Assembly (NCBI GenBank): GCA_022448985.1
Contig: JAKVCR010000084.1
Coordinates: forward strand, 1-33,868
Origin: Roseibacillus sp.
Lineage (GTDB): Bacteria; Verrucomicrobiota; Verrucomicrobiia; Verrucomicrobiales; Akkermansiaceae
DNA length: 33,868 bases
Direction of reading: 5' to 3'
Below the pieces are notes generated by a model. The model was not told the origin of the DNA. It ran no database searches and worked only from the letters and a program-made list of their open reading frames with translations. Shown one piece after another: positions 9,560 through 17,834 of the stretch. The translations under genes and the position numbers were made by a program. Every line of letters starts with the position of its first letter. Within the stretch, counting starts at the first letter, position 1.

Positions 9560-11050
9560 TTACTTCTTGAGTGCCGACACCTTGTCCGCCCACGCGATGC
9601 CCCGGTCAAAGAACACCGCAAACGGCTTGTAATTGTGATACGGCACCGCGTCCTGCTGCCATTGACGCACGAAGCCGTCGTAACTGCGCCGCATTCTCTG
9701 GAGAAGCTCCCCGTATTTCTCCGGGTGGCGGGCGAGGTTTTCCAGTTCGAGGGGATCCTCTTCCGTGTCATAAAGTTCTTCCACCGGCTCAAAGCCCTTC
9801 CCACTCCAGGGCCAGTAAATGTATTTCGTCTCCCTCGTGACCACTGCGAGGCTGTGCACCTCGGCCGGTCCCCAGACATTGATGAGAGGCAGGGCCATGC
9901 GGATCCTGCCCTTCGGATTCTCGTAGAGCGGCAGGATGCTGTGACCATCGATCCCCTTCGGAGGCTCCACCCCTGCCAGCTCCAGAATAGAAGGCATGAG
10001 ATCGATGTTCCCGGTCAGGGAGTCACAACGCAGTTCCTTGCCGCTGCTGGAGTGACGCGGATCGTAGATGATCAGGGGGACGCGGGATGATTCCTCATAG
10101 GGCAGCACCTTGGATCCGTAACCGTGCGATCCGCACATGAAGCCGTTGTCGGACGTGAAAATCACCACCGTATTCTGCGCCACCCCGTGCTTTTTGAGGG
10201 CCTCGCGGATCATGCCCACCGCCACGTCCACGGCGTAGACCTGTTGATGATAGGTGGCCATCACATGGTCGTACTTGTCCGCGTAGTTCCATCCGTAAAA
10301 CCGCTCGTACTGACGCCCCTGGCGGCTCTGCCTCGCGAAATGCAGCCCATACTCACGGCCAAAGTTCTTGGGCCGGGTAAAGGTCCTGCCAGCATAAACT
10401 GCCTCATCCAGTGGATCGGGAGTGGCGGGCTTGTGGGGAGCCTTGAAGCTGACTGAGAGACAGAAAGGCTTCTCTGCCTTCGCCGCCTCCGAAATGAAAT
10501 CCGCCCCGAAGGCCCCATAGGAGCGCGAGGAATGCGGATACTTCTCCGCATAGGCCGCCATCGATTTGTTCCTCGCGGTCTGGTAATGCGTCTGTCCCGG
10601 TCCTGCCCCCCATCTGTCAAAGTCACTTGCCGGCAGCACCCCTTTCCTGCCCGGCTTCGTCGTGACCACCAATCCAATCTTACCTGCCATCGCGGTCAGG
10701 TAGCCTGCCTTCCTGAGCAGGACTGGATAGGAAGTGGCCCAGTGTGAGCCATGGAGGGCCCCATGCTCGAAATTACACCCGTGCCTGAACTCAAACTTGC
10801 CCGTCAGGATGTTGGCCCGGCTCGCCATGCAGATTGCGGTGCTGACATAGTGGCAATCAAATACCATGCCATCCTTCGCGAGGGCATCGAGGTGCGGGGT
10901 CTTTACCTCCGTGTTTCCGTAACACCCCATTGAATAGGCGCACTGGTCATCAGTGAGCAGAAAGACGATGTTGGGCCTTTCCCCTCCACCGGGAAGCGAC
11001 GCGGCCGGGAGGCAGGAGATGCAGACCAGGAACATCAACAGGAACTTCAT
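9560..11050 (-). CDS. Exported sulfatase, CxAxR type
   Basis: 496 residues from the ATG at 11050, which starts a signal peptide (MKFLLMFLVCISCLPAAS). The frame is open to 11137, but the extra residues are charged and lie before the export signal. RPNIVFLLTDDQCAYSMGCY gives the metal-binding Asp pair at 34-35. The formylglycine signature is CMASRANILTG, with Cys74 and Arg78. Ala replaces the more common Pro; CxAxR is an accepted variant. FTSDNGFMCGSHG is a further active-site region. The protein belongs to the S1 sulfatase superfamily, with desulfation of extracellular glycans as the expected role. It lies upstream of the CxPxR sulfatase and is divergent from 6-phosphogluconate dehydrogenase across 153 bases. 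The two sulfatases differ in signature and flanks, so they are different subfamilies rather than a recent duplication. Confidence 0.92.
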   Translation of the reverse strand: MKFLLMFLVCISCLPAASLPGGGERPNIVFLLTDDQCAYSMGCYGNTEVKTPHLDALAKDGMVFDCHYVSTAICMASRANILTGKFEFRHGCNFEHGALHGSHWATSYPVLLRKAGYLTAMAGKIGLVVTTKPGRKGVLPASDFDRWGAGPGQTHYQTARNKSMAAYAEKYPHSSRSYGAFGADFISEAAKAEKPFCLSVSFKAPHKPATPDPLDEAVYAGRTFTRPKNFGREYGLHFARQSRQGRQYERFYGWNYADKYDHVMATYHQQVYAVDVAVGMIREALKKHGVAQNTVVIFTSDNGFMCGSHGYGSKVLPYEESSRVPLIIYDPRHSSSGKELRCDSLTGNIDLMPSILELAGVEPPKGIDGHSILPLYENPKGRIRMALPLINVWGPAEVHSLAVVTRETKYIYWPWSGKGFEPVEELYDTEEDPLELENLARHPEKYGELLQRMRRSYDGFVRQWQQDAVPYHNYKPFAVFFDRGIAWADKVSALKK

Positions 11051-11203
11051 CGTGTGGAAGATCGTCGTCAGGATTCCCGCAGAAGCGATCCGGAACTCGC
11101 TGTTTCTCCAGCGCCCCCGACCATCACCCTCCGGCAAAGGGTTTTAAGCCTTGAAGCTGTCAGGCAACTCCCCTAAACCCCGCCCCCGAATTCACGCCAA
11201 AAC

Positions 11204-12712
11204 ATGTCTGACGCTTCCTCTGATATCGGACTCGTGGGCCTCGCGGTCATGGGTCAGAACCTCGCCCTCAATATCGCCGATCACGGCTTCAGGATCTCCG
11301 TCTACAACCGCACCACCTCGAAGACCGATGCTTTTGTGGCCGCCAATCCGGACACCCCCGGAGGAGTGGTGGGGACCGCGACCCTCGAGGAATTCGTGCA
11401 GTCTATCCAGCGACCCCGCAAGATCATCATCCTCGTCCAGGCCGGAGGCCCCACCGACGCGGTGATCGATGGCCTGACCGAACTGCTCGATCCCGACGAC
11501 ATCATAATCGACGGAGGAAACGCACTCTGGACCGACACCATCCGCCGGGAAAAGGACCTCAACGAAAAGGGATTCCGGTTCGTTGGTTCCGGTGTCTCGG
11601 GCGGAGAAGAAGGCGCCCGCTTCGGACCGGCTCTCATGCCCGGCGGAAAGGAGAGTGCCTGGCAGGAACTCAAGCCCATCTGGGAAGCGATTGCAGCCAA
11701 GGTCGACGAAGAGACCGGCAAACCGCTGGAGGGAGCGGAACCCGGTAAGCCCATCGAGGGTGGTGTTCCCTGTGCAACCTATATCGGCGAGAATGGCGCG
11801 GGCCACTACGTCAAGATGGTGCACAATGGCATCGAGTACGGCGACATGCAGATGATCTGCGAGGCCTACAACCTGATGGGGAACCTCCTCGGCATGACCC
11901 CCGGGGAAATGAGCGCTGTCTTCGGGGAGTGGAACCAGGGCGTCCTCGACTCCTTCCTCATCGAAATCACCGCTGATATCCTCGGCCAGGAAGATCCCGA
12001 GACTGGTCAGCCATTCGTCGACATCGTCCTCGACACCGCCGGCCAGAAGGGAACCGGAAAGTGGACCTCCGTCAACGCTCTCGACATGGGCATTGCCGCA
12101 CCCTGCATCGCGGAGGCCGTCTTTGCCCGTTGCATCAGTGCGATCAAGGAAGAGCGGGTTGCCGCTTCCCGGGTGATCACCCCCAACCTTGAGGCTTTCG
12201 AGGGCGACCGGACGGAGTTCGTCCAGGCTGTTCATGATGCCCTCTACTGCTCAAAGATCTGCTCCTACGCCCAGGGGTTCCAGCTCATGCGCGAAGCCCA
12301 GAGGGAGTACGACTGGCAGCTGAATTTCGGCGAGATCTCCATGATCTGGCGCGGTGGATGTATCATCCGTGCCCGGTTCCTCCAGAAGATCTTCGAGGCT
12401 TACCAGGCCAATCCCGGGATCGCCAACCTGCTCCTTGACCCCTACTTCAAAAGCGAAGTGGACCGCTGCCAGGCCAACTGGCGCAAAGTGGTGGCCACCG
12501 CAGCCCTGCACGGAGTTCCCCTCCCCTGCTTCAGTTCGGCACTCTCTTACTACGACAGCTACCGCAGCGCACGCCTTCCGGCCAACCTCCTGCAGGGACA
12601 GCGCGACTTCTTCGGGGCCCATACCTACGAGCGGGTGGACAAGGAGCGGGGACAGACCTTCCACATCGACTGGCCCGTTCCCGGCCGCCCACAGATCCCG
12701 ATCAATCAGTAA
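11204..12712 (+). CDS. gnd: 6-phosphogluconate dehydrogenase, decarboxylating
   Basis: 502 residues. The enzyme converts 6-phosphogluconate and NADP+ to ribulose 5-phosphate, CO2 and NADPH in the oxidative pentose phosphate pathway, in the cytoplasm. The Rossmann motif [15 protein letters not shown] is at 9-23. IIDGGN and [13 protein letters not shown] follow. The catalytic segment [17 protein letters not shown] carries Lys204. Other conserved blocks are [15 protein letters not shown] and [20 protein letters not shown]. It is longer than the usual 468-residue enzyme. Part of the difference is an insertion of about 20 residues at 167-188 ([18 protein letters not shown]) just before the catalytic segment, and part is a C-terminal [12 protein letters not shown] tail. 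No clear Shine-Dalgarno is seen. It converges with the PQQ gene, leaving five bases between the stops. Confidence 0.97.
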   Translation: MSDASSDIGLVGLAVMGQNLALNIADHGFRISVYNRTTSKTDAFVAANPDTPGGVVGTATLEEFVQSIQRPRKIIILVQAGGPTDAVIDGLTELLDPDDIIIDGGNALWTDTIRREKDLNEKGFRFVGSGVSGGEEGARFGPALMPGGKESAWQELKPIWEAIAAKVDEETGKPLEGAEPGKPIEGGVPCATYIGENGAGHYVKMVHNGIEYGDMQMICEAYNLMGNLLGMTPGEMSAVFGEWNQGVLDSFLIEITADILGQEDPETGQPFVDIVLDTAGQKGTGKWTSVNALDMGIAAPCIAEAVFARCISAIKEERVAASRVITPNLEAFEGDRTEFVQAVHDALYCSKICSYAQGFQLMREAQREYDWQLNFGEISMIWRGGCIIRARFLQKIFEAYQANPGIANLLLDPYFKSEVDRCQANWRKVVATAALHGVPLPCFSSALSYYDSYRSARLPANLLQGQRDFFGAHTYERVDKERGQTFHIDWPVPGRPQIPINQ

Positions 12713-12717
12713 GCAGG

Positions 12718-14118
12718 CTACCGCTCCCCTTCCCCGATTGCGATCAGCTTGAACCGCGTGCGGAAGAAGAGCATCCCGTCCGCGAGGGCTGGTGAGGCCA
12801 GGCAGGAATCCTCCAGTTCATTCTCGGCTACCACCGCGAATTCATCTCCCGCCTTCACCACGAACACCTTCCCGGTTTCCCCTGCGAAGTAGAGGTGGCT
12901 GCCATCCGAAACAGGTGAGGCGGTGAATCCTCCACCACCCTGGCCGATCCTCTCACGGTAGCGGATCTCTCCCGAGACCGCATCAAAGCATGTCAGGACC
13001 CCTCCCCCATCGCAGCTGTAGAGGTTCTTCCCAACCACGATGGGGGTGGCCATGTAGGCACCCTTCCGCCGGTGAACCCACGGAATGTGCTCACTGGTCT
13101 CTTCAACCTTCTTCAGGGTAATATCACCTCGCGCACTCAAACTGACAGCGCGCATGGGGCTGTGCCTGCCGTGCGCGTTGCTCAGGAAAACATTCCCGTG
13201 GGCAGTGACCGGGGTGGGAACTGGGATGTCCCCTCCACCCTTGAGCTTCCATATCTCCTCGCCGCTCTCAAAATCATAGGCCCCGGTGTGATGCCAGCCG
13301 TTGACGAGAATCTGGGTCTTCCCTTCGTGCTCCACGATGGTGGGCGTCCCCCAGGTCGGCACGTCTTCCCGTGGTGTCTTCCACAGTTCCTTCCCGTCCT
13401 CAATCCGGTAGAGCGCGAGAAAGGAGCCCTCCTGTACATCACAGAGAACCACGACCCTGCCGTCATGAATCACCGGCGAACTCCCGAAACCCCATTGTGC
13501 CTCCTTGGATCGGAACCAACCCGCATCCATTGGGCCCAGGTCCTTCCGCCAGCGCAACTCTCCCTTCATGTCAAAACAGAAGAGGCCCTCTGATCCGAAA
13601 ATCGCGACGAGGTTCTTTCCATCCGTGGCGGGCGTCGAGTTGCAGTGGGTGGCCTTGGTATGGCGCTTGACCCTTGGTTTCCCCTCAAGGGCCAGCCTGT
13701 TGAAGAGAACCTCCCCGGTCCCCTTGTCGAGGGCCAGCAACCGCCATTGCTGGACCCCGGTGTCGCTGGCCGATCCGACAGCACCCCTGACCTTCACATC
13801 AAGTTCCTGCACCTCCTCCGTAACCGCGGTGGCGAGATAGATGCAGTCTCCCCAGATGATGGGCGCGGCATGCCCGAGACCCCTGATCTCAGTCTGCCAG
13901 AGCACATTCTCATTCTTCTCCACGCTCCAGCTGACCGGCAGGCCGGAACCCGGCAGAATCCCCCGCGCACGGTAGCCCCGGAACTGGGCCCACTGCCGCG
14001 CCGGATCCATTTCGCGGACAGGAAGAGCAGACTTGCCCTCCTCCCTGGCCTCTTGGGCCCGGAGCACAGGCAAGCTGATCATCGTCCCGGCGAGAAGGTG
14101 GTAGAAGAATCGACGCAT
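12718..14118 (-). CDS. Exported PQQ-like beta-propeller protein
   Basis: 466 residues from the ATG at 14118, which has an AGGAG ribosome-binding site five bases upstream and opens a signal peptide (MRRFFYHLLAGTMISLPVLRAQ). The frame is open for 27 more codons upstream, but that would enter the 3' end of the FabV gene. The mature protein has WAQFRGYRARGILPGSGLPV and propeller-blade motifs ALDKGTGEVLF, RIEDGKELWKTP, DFESGEEIWKLKGGG and CFDAVSGEIRYRERIG. It is a BamB/quinoprotein-type propeller of unknown function, distinct in sequence from the one at 2702-3991. It follows the FabV gene on the same strand with a 77-base gap and may be cotranscribed, though no functional link is evident. Confidence 0.88.
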   Translation of the reverse strand: MRRFFYHLLAGTMISLPVLRAQEAREEGKSALPVREMDPARQWAQFRGYRARGILPGSGLPVSWSVEKNENVLWQTEIRGLGHAAPIIWGDCIYLATAVTEEVQELDVKVRGAVGSASDTGVQQWRLLALDKGTGEVLFNRLALEGKPRVKRHTKATHCNSTPATDGKNLVAIFGSEGLFCFDMKGELRWRKDLGPMDAGWFRSKEAQWGFGSSPVIHDGRVVVLCDVQEGSFLALYRIEDGKELWKTPREDVPTWGTPTIVEHEGKTQILVNGWHHTGAYDFESGEEIWKLKGGGDIPVPTPVTAHGNVFLSNAHGRHSPMRAVSLSARGDITLKKVEETSEHIPWVHRRKGAYMATPIVVGKNLYSCDGGGVLTCFDAVSGEIRYRERIGQGGGGFTASPVSDGSHLYFAGETGKVFVVKAGDEFAVVAENELEDSCLASPALADGMLFFRTRFKLIAIGEGER

Positions 14119-14123
14119 GACAG

Positions 14124-14128
14124 CTCCT
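14124..14128 (-). promoter_or_regulatory. Shine-Dalgarno that decides the PQQ gene start
   Basis: On the minus strand the sequence reads CCAGGAGCTGTC immediately before the ATG at 14118. AGGAG is five bases from the start. Clear Shine-Dalgarno sites are scarce elsewhere in this window, so this one argues well for the shorter start. Confidence 0.7.
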
Positions 14129-14195
14129 GGAAGATTAGCGGTAAGAAGCGAGCTCCATCCGGAACCGGATGTGCACTGTGTCTGGCAGGCGCTCC

Positions 14196-15386
14196 TCAAG
14201 GGTCGAGGTCGACCATCTGGTCGACCTCCTGGTCGTAGTTGACACCCGGTAATCCAAAACCAAAAAGTTTCAGAAACTCTTCCTGATAATTATTGAAGTC
14301 CGTGATCTCCCGCAAATTCTCGGAGGTCACCCGGGGCCATATCTCCTTCACCCTGGCCTGAATGCCCGGTTCCATCTCCCAGTCATCAATCCGGATGAGC
14401 CCCTTGTCATCGAGTTGTGGCTCGTTGTTGTTGTAGAGGTGCGTGGCAAAGAGGCGCTGGATCTGCTCAATCGTTCCCTCGTGATTCCCCTTCTCCTTCA
14501 TCACCCGGTAGAGAATGGAGATGTAGAGGGGCACAACCGGGATGGCAGAGCTGGCCTGCGTCACCAACGCCTTGTTGACTGAAACGTAGGCACCCCCGTT
14601 ACCGTTCTCCTTGAGGCGGGCATCAATCTGCCGGGCTGCTTCCCGCAGGTCGATCTTGGCACGTCCCATGGTGCCGTTGGTGTAGACCGGCCAGGTGACT
14701 TCCGGGCCAATATAATCGTAGGCCACTGCGGTCGTGCCCGGTGCGAGCACCCCCCCTTCGTCCAACGCTTCCATCCAGAAGCCCCAGTCCTCGCCTCCCA
14801 TGACAGCCACCGTGTCGGCGATTTCCTGCTCGGTCGCTGGCCCGATGGTGACCTCACTCACCGCCCCCTTGTCGGTGTCCAGGGTGCTGGCGGTGTAGTG
14901 CTGGCCAATCGGCTTCAGGACCGACTTGTGGGTTTCACCCGTGCGGGGATGCTGCCGCCGCGGCGAAGCCAGGCTGTAGACGACGAGGTCGACCTGCCCG
15001 AGATCTTCCCTGATGGCCTCCACCACCTGCACCTTCATTTCATCGGAAAAGGCATCCCCGTTGAAGCTCCGCGCATAAAGACCCTTCGCCGCAGCAGCCC
15101 GGTGAAAGGCTGCGGAATTGTACCACCCCGCGGTGGCGCACTTCTTCCCACTGGGAGGACGCTCAAAGAAGACCCCCATCGTCCTGGCGCCACTTCCGAA
15201 GGATGCCGTGATCCTGGAAGCCAGGCCGTAGCCGGTGGAAGCCCCGATAACGAGAACGTTCCTTGGTCCATTCCCGATGACCCCCTTGGACTGTACGTAA
15301 TCAATCTGTTCCTGCACATAAGCGGCGCACCCCGCGGGATGGGCCGTCAGACAAATGAACCCCCGCACCCTCGGCTTGATGATCAT
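14196..15386 (-). CDS. fabV: Trans-2-enoyl-CoA / enoyl-ACP reductase, FabV-TER family
   Basis: 396 residues from the ATG at 15386, the typical FabV length. The family reduces trans-2-enoyl thioesters with NADH, in the last step of fatty-acid elongation or in crotonyl-CoA reduction. The protein begins MIIKPRVRGFICLTAHPAGC, a hallmark of the family. The nucleotide-binding motif is GASTGYGLASRI at 48-59. The catalytic Tyr-(x)8-Lys pair is Tyr235 and Lys244, in PVYTNGTMGRAK. A GGAGAG ribosome-binding site lies eight bases before the start. The open frame continues upstream to 15479 but the extension lacks homology-like sequence. FabV enzymes are known to be less sensitive to triclosan than FabI. 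Whether it acts on ACP or CoA substrates cannot be told here. It is divergent from an SDR gene with 136 bases between the starts. Confidence 0.95.
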   Translation of the reverse strand: MIIKPRVRGFICLTAHPAGCAAYVQEQIDYVQSKGVIGNGPRNVLVIGASTGYGLASRITASFGSGARTMGVFFERPPSGKKCATAGWYNSAAFHRAAAAKGLYARSFNGDAFSDEMKVQVVEAIREDLGQVDLVVYSLASPRRQHPRTGETHKSVLKPIGQHYTASTLDTDKGAVSEVTIGPATEQEIADTVAVMGGEDWGFWMEALDEGGVLAPGTTAVAYDYIGPEVTWPVYTNGTMGRAKIDLREAARQIDARLKENGNGGAYVSVNKALVTQASSAIPVVPLYISILYRVMKEKGNHEGTIEQIQRLFATHLYNNNEPQLDDKGLIRIDDWEMEPGIQARVKEIWPRVTSENLREITDFNNYQEEFLKLFGFGLPGVNYDQEVDQMVDLDP

Positions 15387-15522
15387 GAGTCGAACTCTCC
15401 GGACGCCACCCATGGCGGTCGAGCAAAACCTGTCCCCATCGCCTCTTTTGGACGCCGATGGACAGTGCCGCCACTCCATCGGGGGCTAGACAGCTCTCTC
15501 CCCGGGATTCATACCCATCACC

Positions 15523-16227
15523 GTGAACCTCACAGGAAAACGCGCGGTCGTCTTTGGTGGCACTTCGGGAATCGGACTCGCTGCCGTCCAGCAACTGGCC
15601 GCCGCAGGAGCAGAAGTCGTTGCCGTGAGCCGCTCCGCGGAAGAAAAGCCCCCGCCCGCGGCGGACGTCTCCCAGCGTTCAGTGGATATCCTCGACCGGG
15701 ACGCCCTCACCGCCTTCTACAGAGAGGCCAGCCCCTTCGACCTGATGGTGAACACTGCCGTTCCAGCCGGTCGGGAACAGGGGCCCTTTCCCGAGATGAA
15801 CCTCGATGGATTCCAGGCCACCTTCAACAAACTGTGGGGCTACCTGAACACCGTGCACCTGGGACTGCCGCACTTCACGGCACAGGCATCAATCGTGCTG
15901 GTGAGCGGATTTCCCGCCCGCAAGTGTAAACCCGGCTCTTCCGCCATCTCAACGGTGGGCCACGCAGTGGAGGGATTCGTCCGCGCCATTGCTCCCGAGA
16001 TCGCGCCCAGGCGGATTAACATCGTTTCCCCCGGTATCATCGACACCCCCCTCTTCCCGCAGGAAGGCGCGGAGCGGCAGGAGTTTTTCGAGAAGGCGGT
16101 CGGCGACCACGCCATTCCCCGTCCCGGCCGGGCCGACGAGGTCGCGCAGGCGATTCTTTTCCTGCTAAAGAACGACTTCACCACTGGAACAGTAGTCGAT
16201 GTCGATGGCGGGGCCCTGTTGCCCTGA
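15523..16227 (+). CDS. SDR-family protein lacking the catalytic Tyr-xxx-Lys
   Basis: 234 residues starting at a GTG. The fold is that of short-chain dehydrogenases: cofactor motif GGTSGIG at 12-18, strand-ending SPG at 169-171, and a C-terminal TGTVVDVDGGALLP typical of the family. Two classical elements are altered. The NNAG motif is replaced by NTAV (77-80). The active-site YxxxK is absent: aligning through AVEGFVRAIAPE puts Ile142 and Gly146 at the Tyr and Lys positions. Ser128 in VSGF may be the remaining catalytic Ser. Atypical SDR subgroups lacking these residues exist, so this may be a divergent enzyme or a cofactor-binding regulator. No substrate can be assigned. It is divergent from the FabV-type reductase and convergent with the sugar kinase, with 69 bases between the stops. 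Confidence 0.87.
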   Translation: MNLTGKRAVVFGGTSGIGLAAVQQLAAAGAEVVAVSRSAEEKPPPAADVSQRSVDILDRDALTAFYREASPFDLMVNTAVPAGREQGPFPEMNLDGFQATFNKLWGYLNTVHLGLPHFTAQASIVLVSGFPARKCKPGSSAISTVGHAVEGFVRAIAPEIAPRRINIVSPGIIDTPLFPQEGAERQEFFEKAVGDHAIPRPGRADEVAQAILFLLKNDFTTGTVVDVDGGALLP

Positions 16228-16296
16228 CCGACAGCAGAAACACGGTTCTCCCCGGGTCCGCTGACGGCCCCTCTCCACTTTCCTGAGAGCAGCCCG

Positions 16297-17373
16297 CTAG
16301 CGCTGCACCCGGGCGTTACCCTGCCAGATGCTCCAGACCTGGTCTTCGTCGGCAGGCTGGCCGTAGTCGGTGAGAAGAGTGGCCGCCAATGCCCCGCTGG
16401 CCCAACCGAACTGGGCGCACTTCTCTCCTTCCCAGCCGCGCAGGATCCCGTAAAGCAGTCCGCCGACAAAACCATCTCCGCCGCCGATACGGTCGAGCAC
16501 CCCGATCTCACGGGGCTCGATGACGTGCCAGTTGTCGCCGTCGGCCACAATGCCGCCCCATTCATGCAGGTTCACACTGACCACTTCCCGGAGGGTCGTG
16601 GCGTAGACCGAAGCATTGGGGAACTGCTGCTTCACCCGGTTGATCATTTCCTTGAAGCTGTCGATCTTACCCGAGATGTCCTCACCTCCAGCTTCCGGTC
16701 CCTCTACTCCAAGGCAGAGCTGGAAATCCTCCTCGTTTCCGACGAGGACATCGGCAAGGGTTCCGATTTCCCGAAAGGCTTCACTCAGCTCCTCCTCCCG
16801 TCCCTTCCAGAAAGTGGCCCGGTGATTGAGGTCAAAGGAGATCCTGGTGTCGTATTTCTTGGCCGAGCGGGCCACATCGAGACAGAACTGGGTCGAGTCG
16901 GGCGAGAGAGCCGCAATCAGGCCCGACATGTGGACAATCTGCGCGCCCTCTTCGCCGAAGATCCGCTCGAGGTCGAAATCCTCCGCCTTGAGGTCCCGCC
17001 CTACTTCGCCAGCCCGGTCATTCCAGACCCGGGGCCCCCGCGAACCCGTTCCGCTGTCTGCCATGTTGATCTGGTGCCGGTAACCCCAGGGGCCCCCTTG
17101 GTCGATATCCGGGCCTTCGTAGTCCATGTGGCGGCTGGCCAGGTTGTCCTTGATGAAGCGTGAAACCGGGCTGCCCTTGATGAAAGCGGTGAGGATCTTG
17201 ACGGGGAGCCCGAGATAGGAAGAGACGCTGCCCACATTGGATTCCGCGCTGCTGGCAGTCAGGACGAAATTGTTGGAACAATGGAAAGGTTGACCGTTCA
17301 CCGGGGTTAGACGGGTCCCCATTGAGGTGGGGATCACCATCGCATGCTTGCAATCAGGCTTGAGGTCGATCAT
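16297..17373 (-). CDS. PfkB-family sugar kinase
   Basis: 358 residues from the ATG at 17373 (MIDLKPDCKHAMVIPTSMG). The frame is open upstream to 17475, but that extension is Cys/Pro-rich and unlike the family. The ribokinase/PfkB signature near the C-terminus is DRIGGGDGFVGGLLYG: GGGD is at 297-300, with Asp300 as the expected catalytic base and the Gly-rich loop as the anion hole. VGNEEDF at 211-217 is the other conserved PfkB block. The N-terminal part (LTASSAESNVGSVSSYLGLP) matches the substrate-binding region. Members closest in feel are 2-keto-3-deoxygluconate kinases, which make KDPG for the Entner-Doudoroff route, but the substrate is not settled. A long non-coding region separates it from the divergent MoxR operon. 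Confidence 0.88.
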   Translation of the reverse strand: MIDLKPDCKHAMVIPTSMGTRLTPVNGQPFHCSNNFVLTASSAESNVGSVSSYLGLPVKILTAFIKGSPVSRFIKDNLASRHMDYEGPDIDQGGPWGYRHQINMADSGTGSRGPRVWNDRAGEVGRDLKAEDFDLERIFGEEGAQIVHMSGLIAALSPDSTQFCLDVARSAKKYDTRISFDLNHRATFWKGREEELSEAFREIGTLADVLVGNEEDFQLCLGVEGPEAGGEDISGKIDSFKEMINRVKQQFPNASVYATTLREVVSVNLHEWGGIVADGDNWHVIEPREIGVLDRIGGGDGFVGGLLYGILRGWEGEKCAQFGWASGALAATLLTDYGQPADEDQVWSIWQGNARVQR

Positions 17374-17834
17374 GGCGTGGGTTGGGAAGTTCGCTCGATG
17401 CGCGGCAGGTAGCAGGATTACCAGGGTGGGGCAAGTCCTACACGGCAGACTGGCGGGACAGGCCCTGGCCCTCATTCAGCGCTGATACTAGATAGGCTAA
17501 CTCCTCCCGGCACTTCCCCTTGGGAGGAATTTACAGGGTGCGGAAAATACTGTTAGAGAACTCCGTTCAGATATCTTGATTACTAGAGGACTCTTTTTTG
17601 CCTTCGCTCGAACAAGCTGGAGTTGCGCTCAAGTTATTCCAAACAAGTCGTTCCCTCTATCACCCTATCGTGCGCTCCCCTTTCGCGTAATTGGAGCTTG
17701 TTGGAACGTGGGTCTTTGGCTGTAGATCCTTCGCGAAGCGATCTCATTGGCTCACTCATCACAAACGGCGGGTGACCCGTGAATTTCCTCCCTCCCGGAA
17801 TCAACGAACAACAAAGCTCACCAGACGGCAAACC
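17374..17834. other. Divergent non-coding region upstream of the MoxR operon
   Basis: 461 bases lie between the divergent sugar kinase and MoxR starts. The stretch around 17521-17600 is visibly more AT-rich than neighbouring genes. I see a 7-base inverted repeat (TCCTCCC at 17502-17508 with GGGAGGA at 17522-17528) without a following T-run. Only weak promoter-like matches are present, for example TTGTTG at 17698 with TGTAGA 17 bases later. The MoxR reading frame is open back to 17691, but that segment is Arg/His-rich and unlike the family. I find no convincing gene or RNA here, though an untranslated leader or small RNA is possible. Confidence 0.55.

Noticed and set aside
11151..11179. TTGAAG with TAAACC 17 bases downstream, before gnd
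   Set aside because: The -10 box matches consensus at only three of six positions; such matches are common by chance.
16271..16289. Terminator between the SDR and sugar kinase genes
   Set aside because: Only a five-base stem (CTCTC/GAGAG) with no T-run.
17691..17834. N-terminal extension of MoxR
   Set aside because: The 48 extra codons are Arg/His/Thr-rich and unlike MoxR N-termini. The ATG at 17835 begins a typical Lys-rich start.
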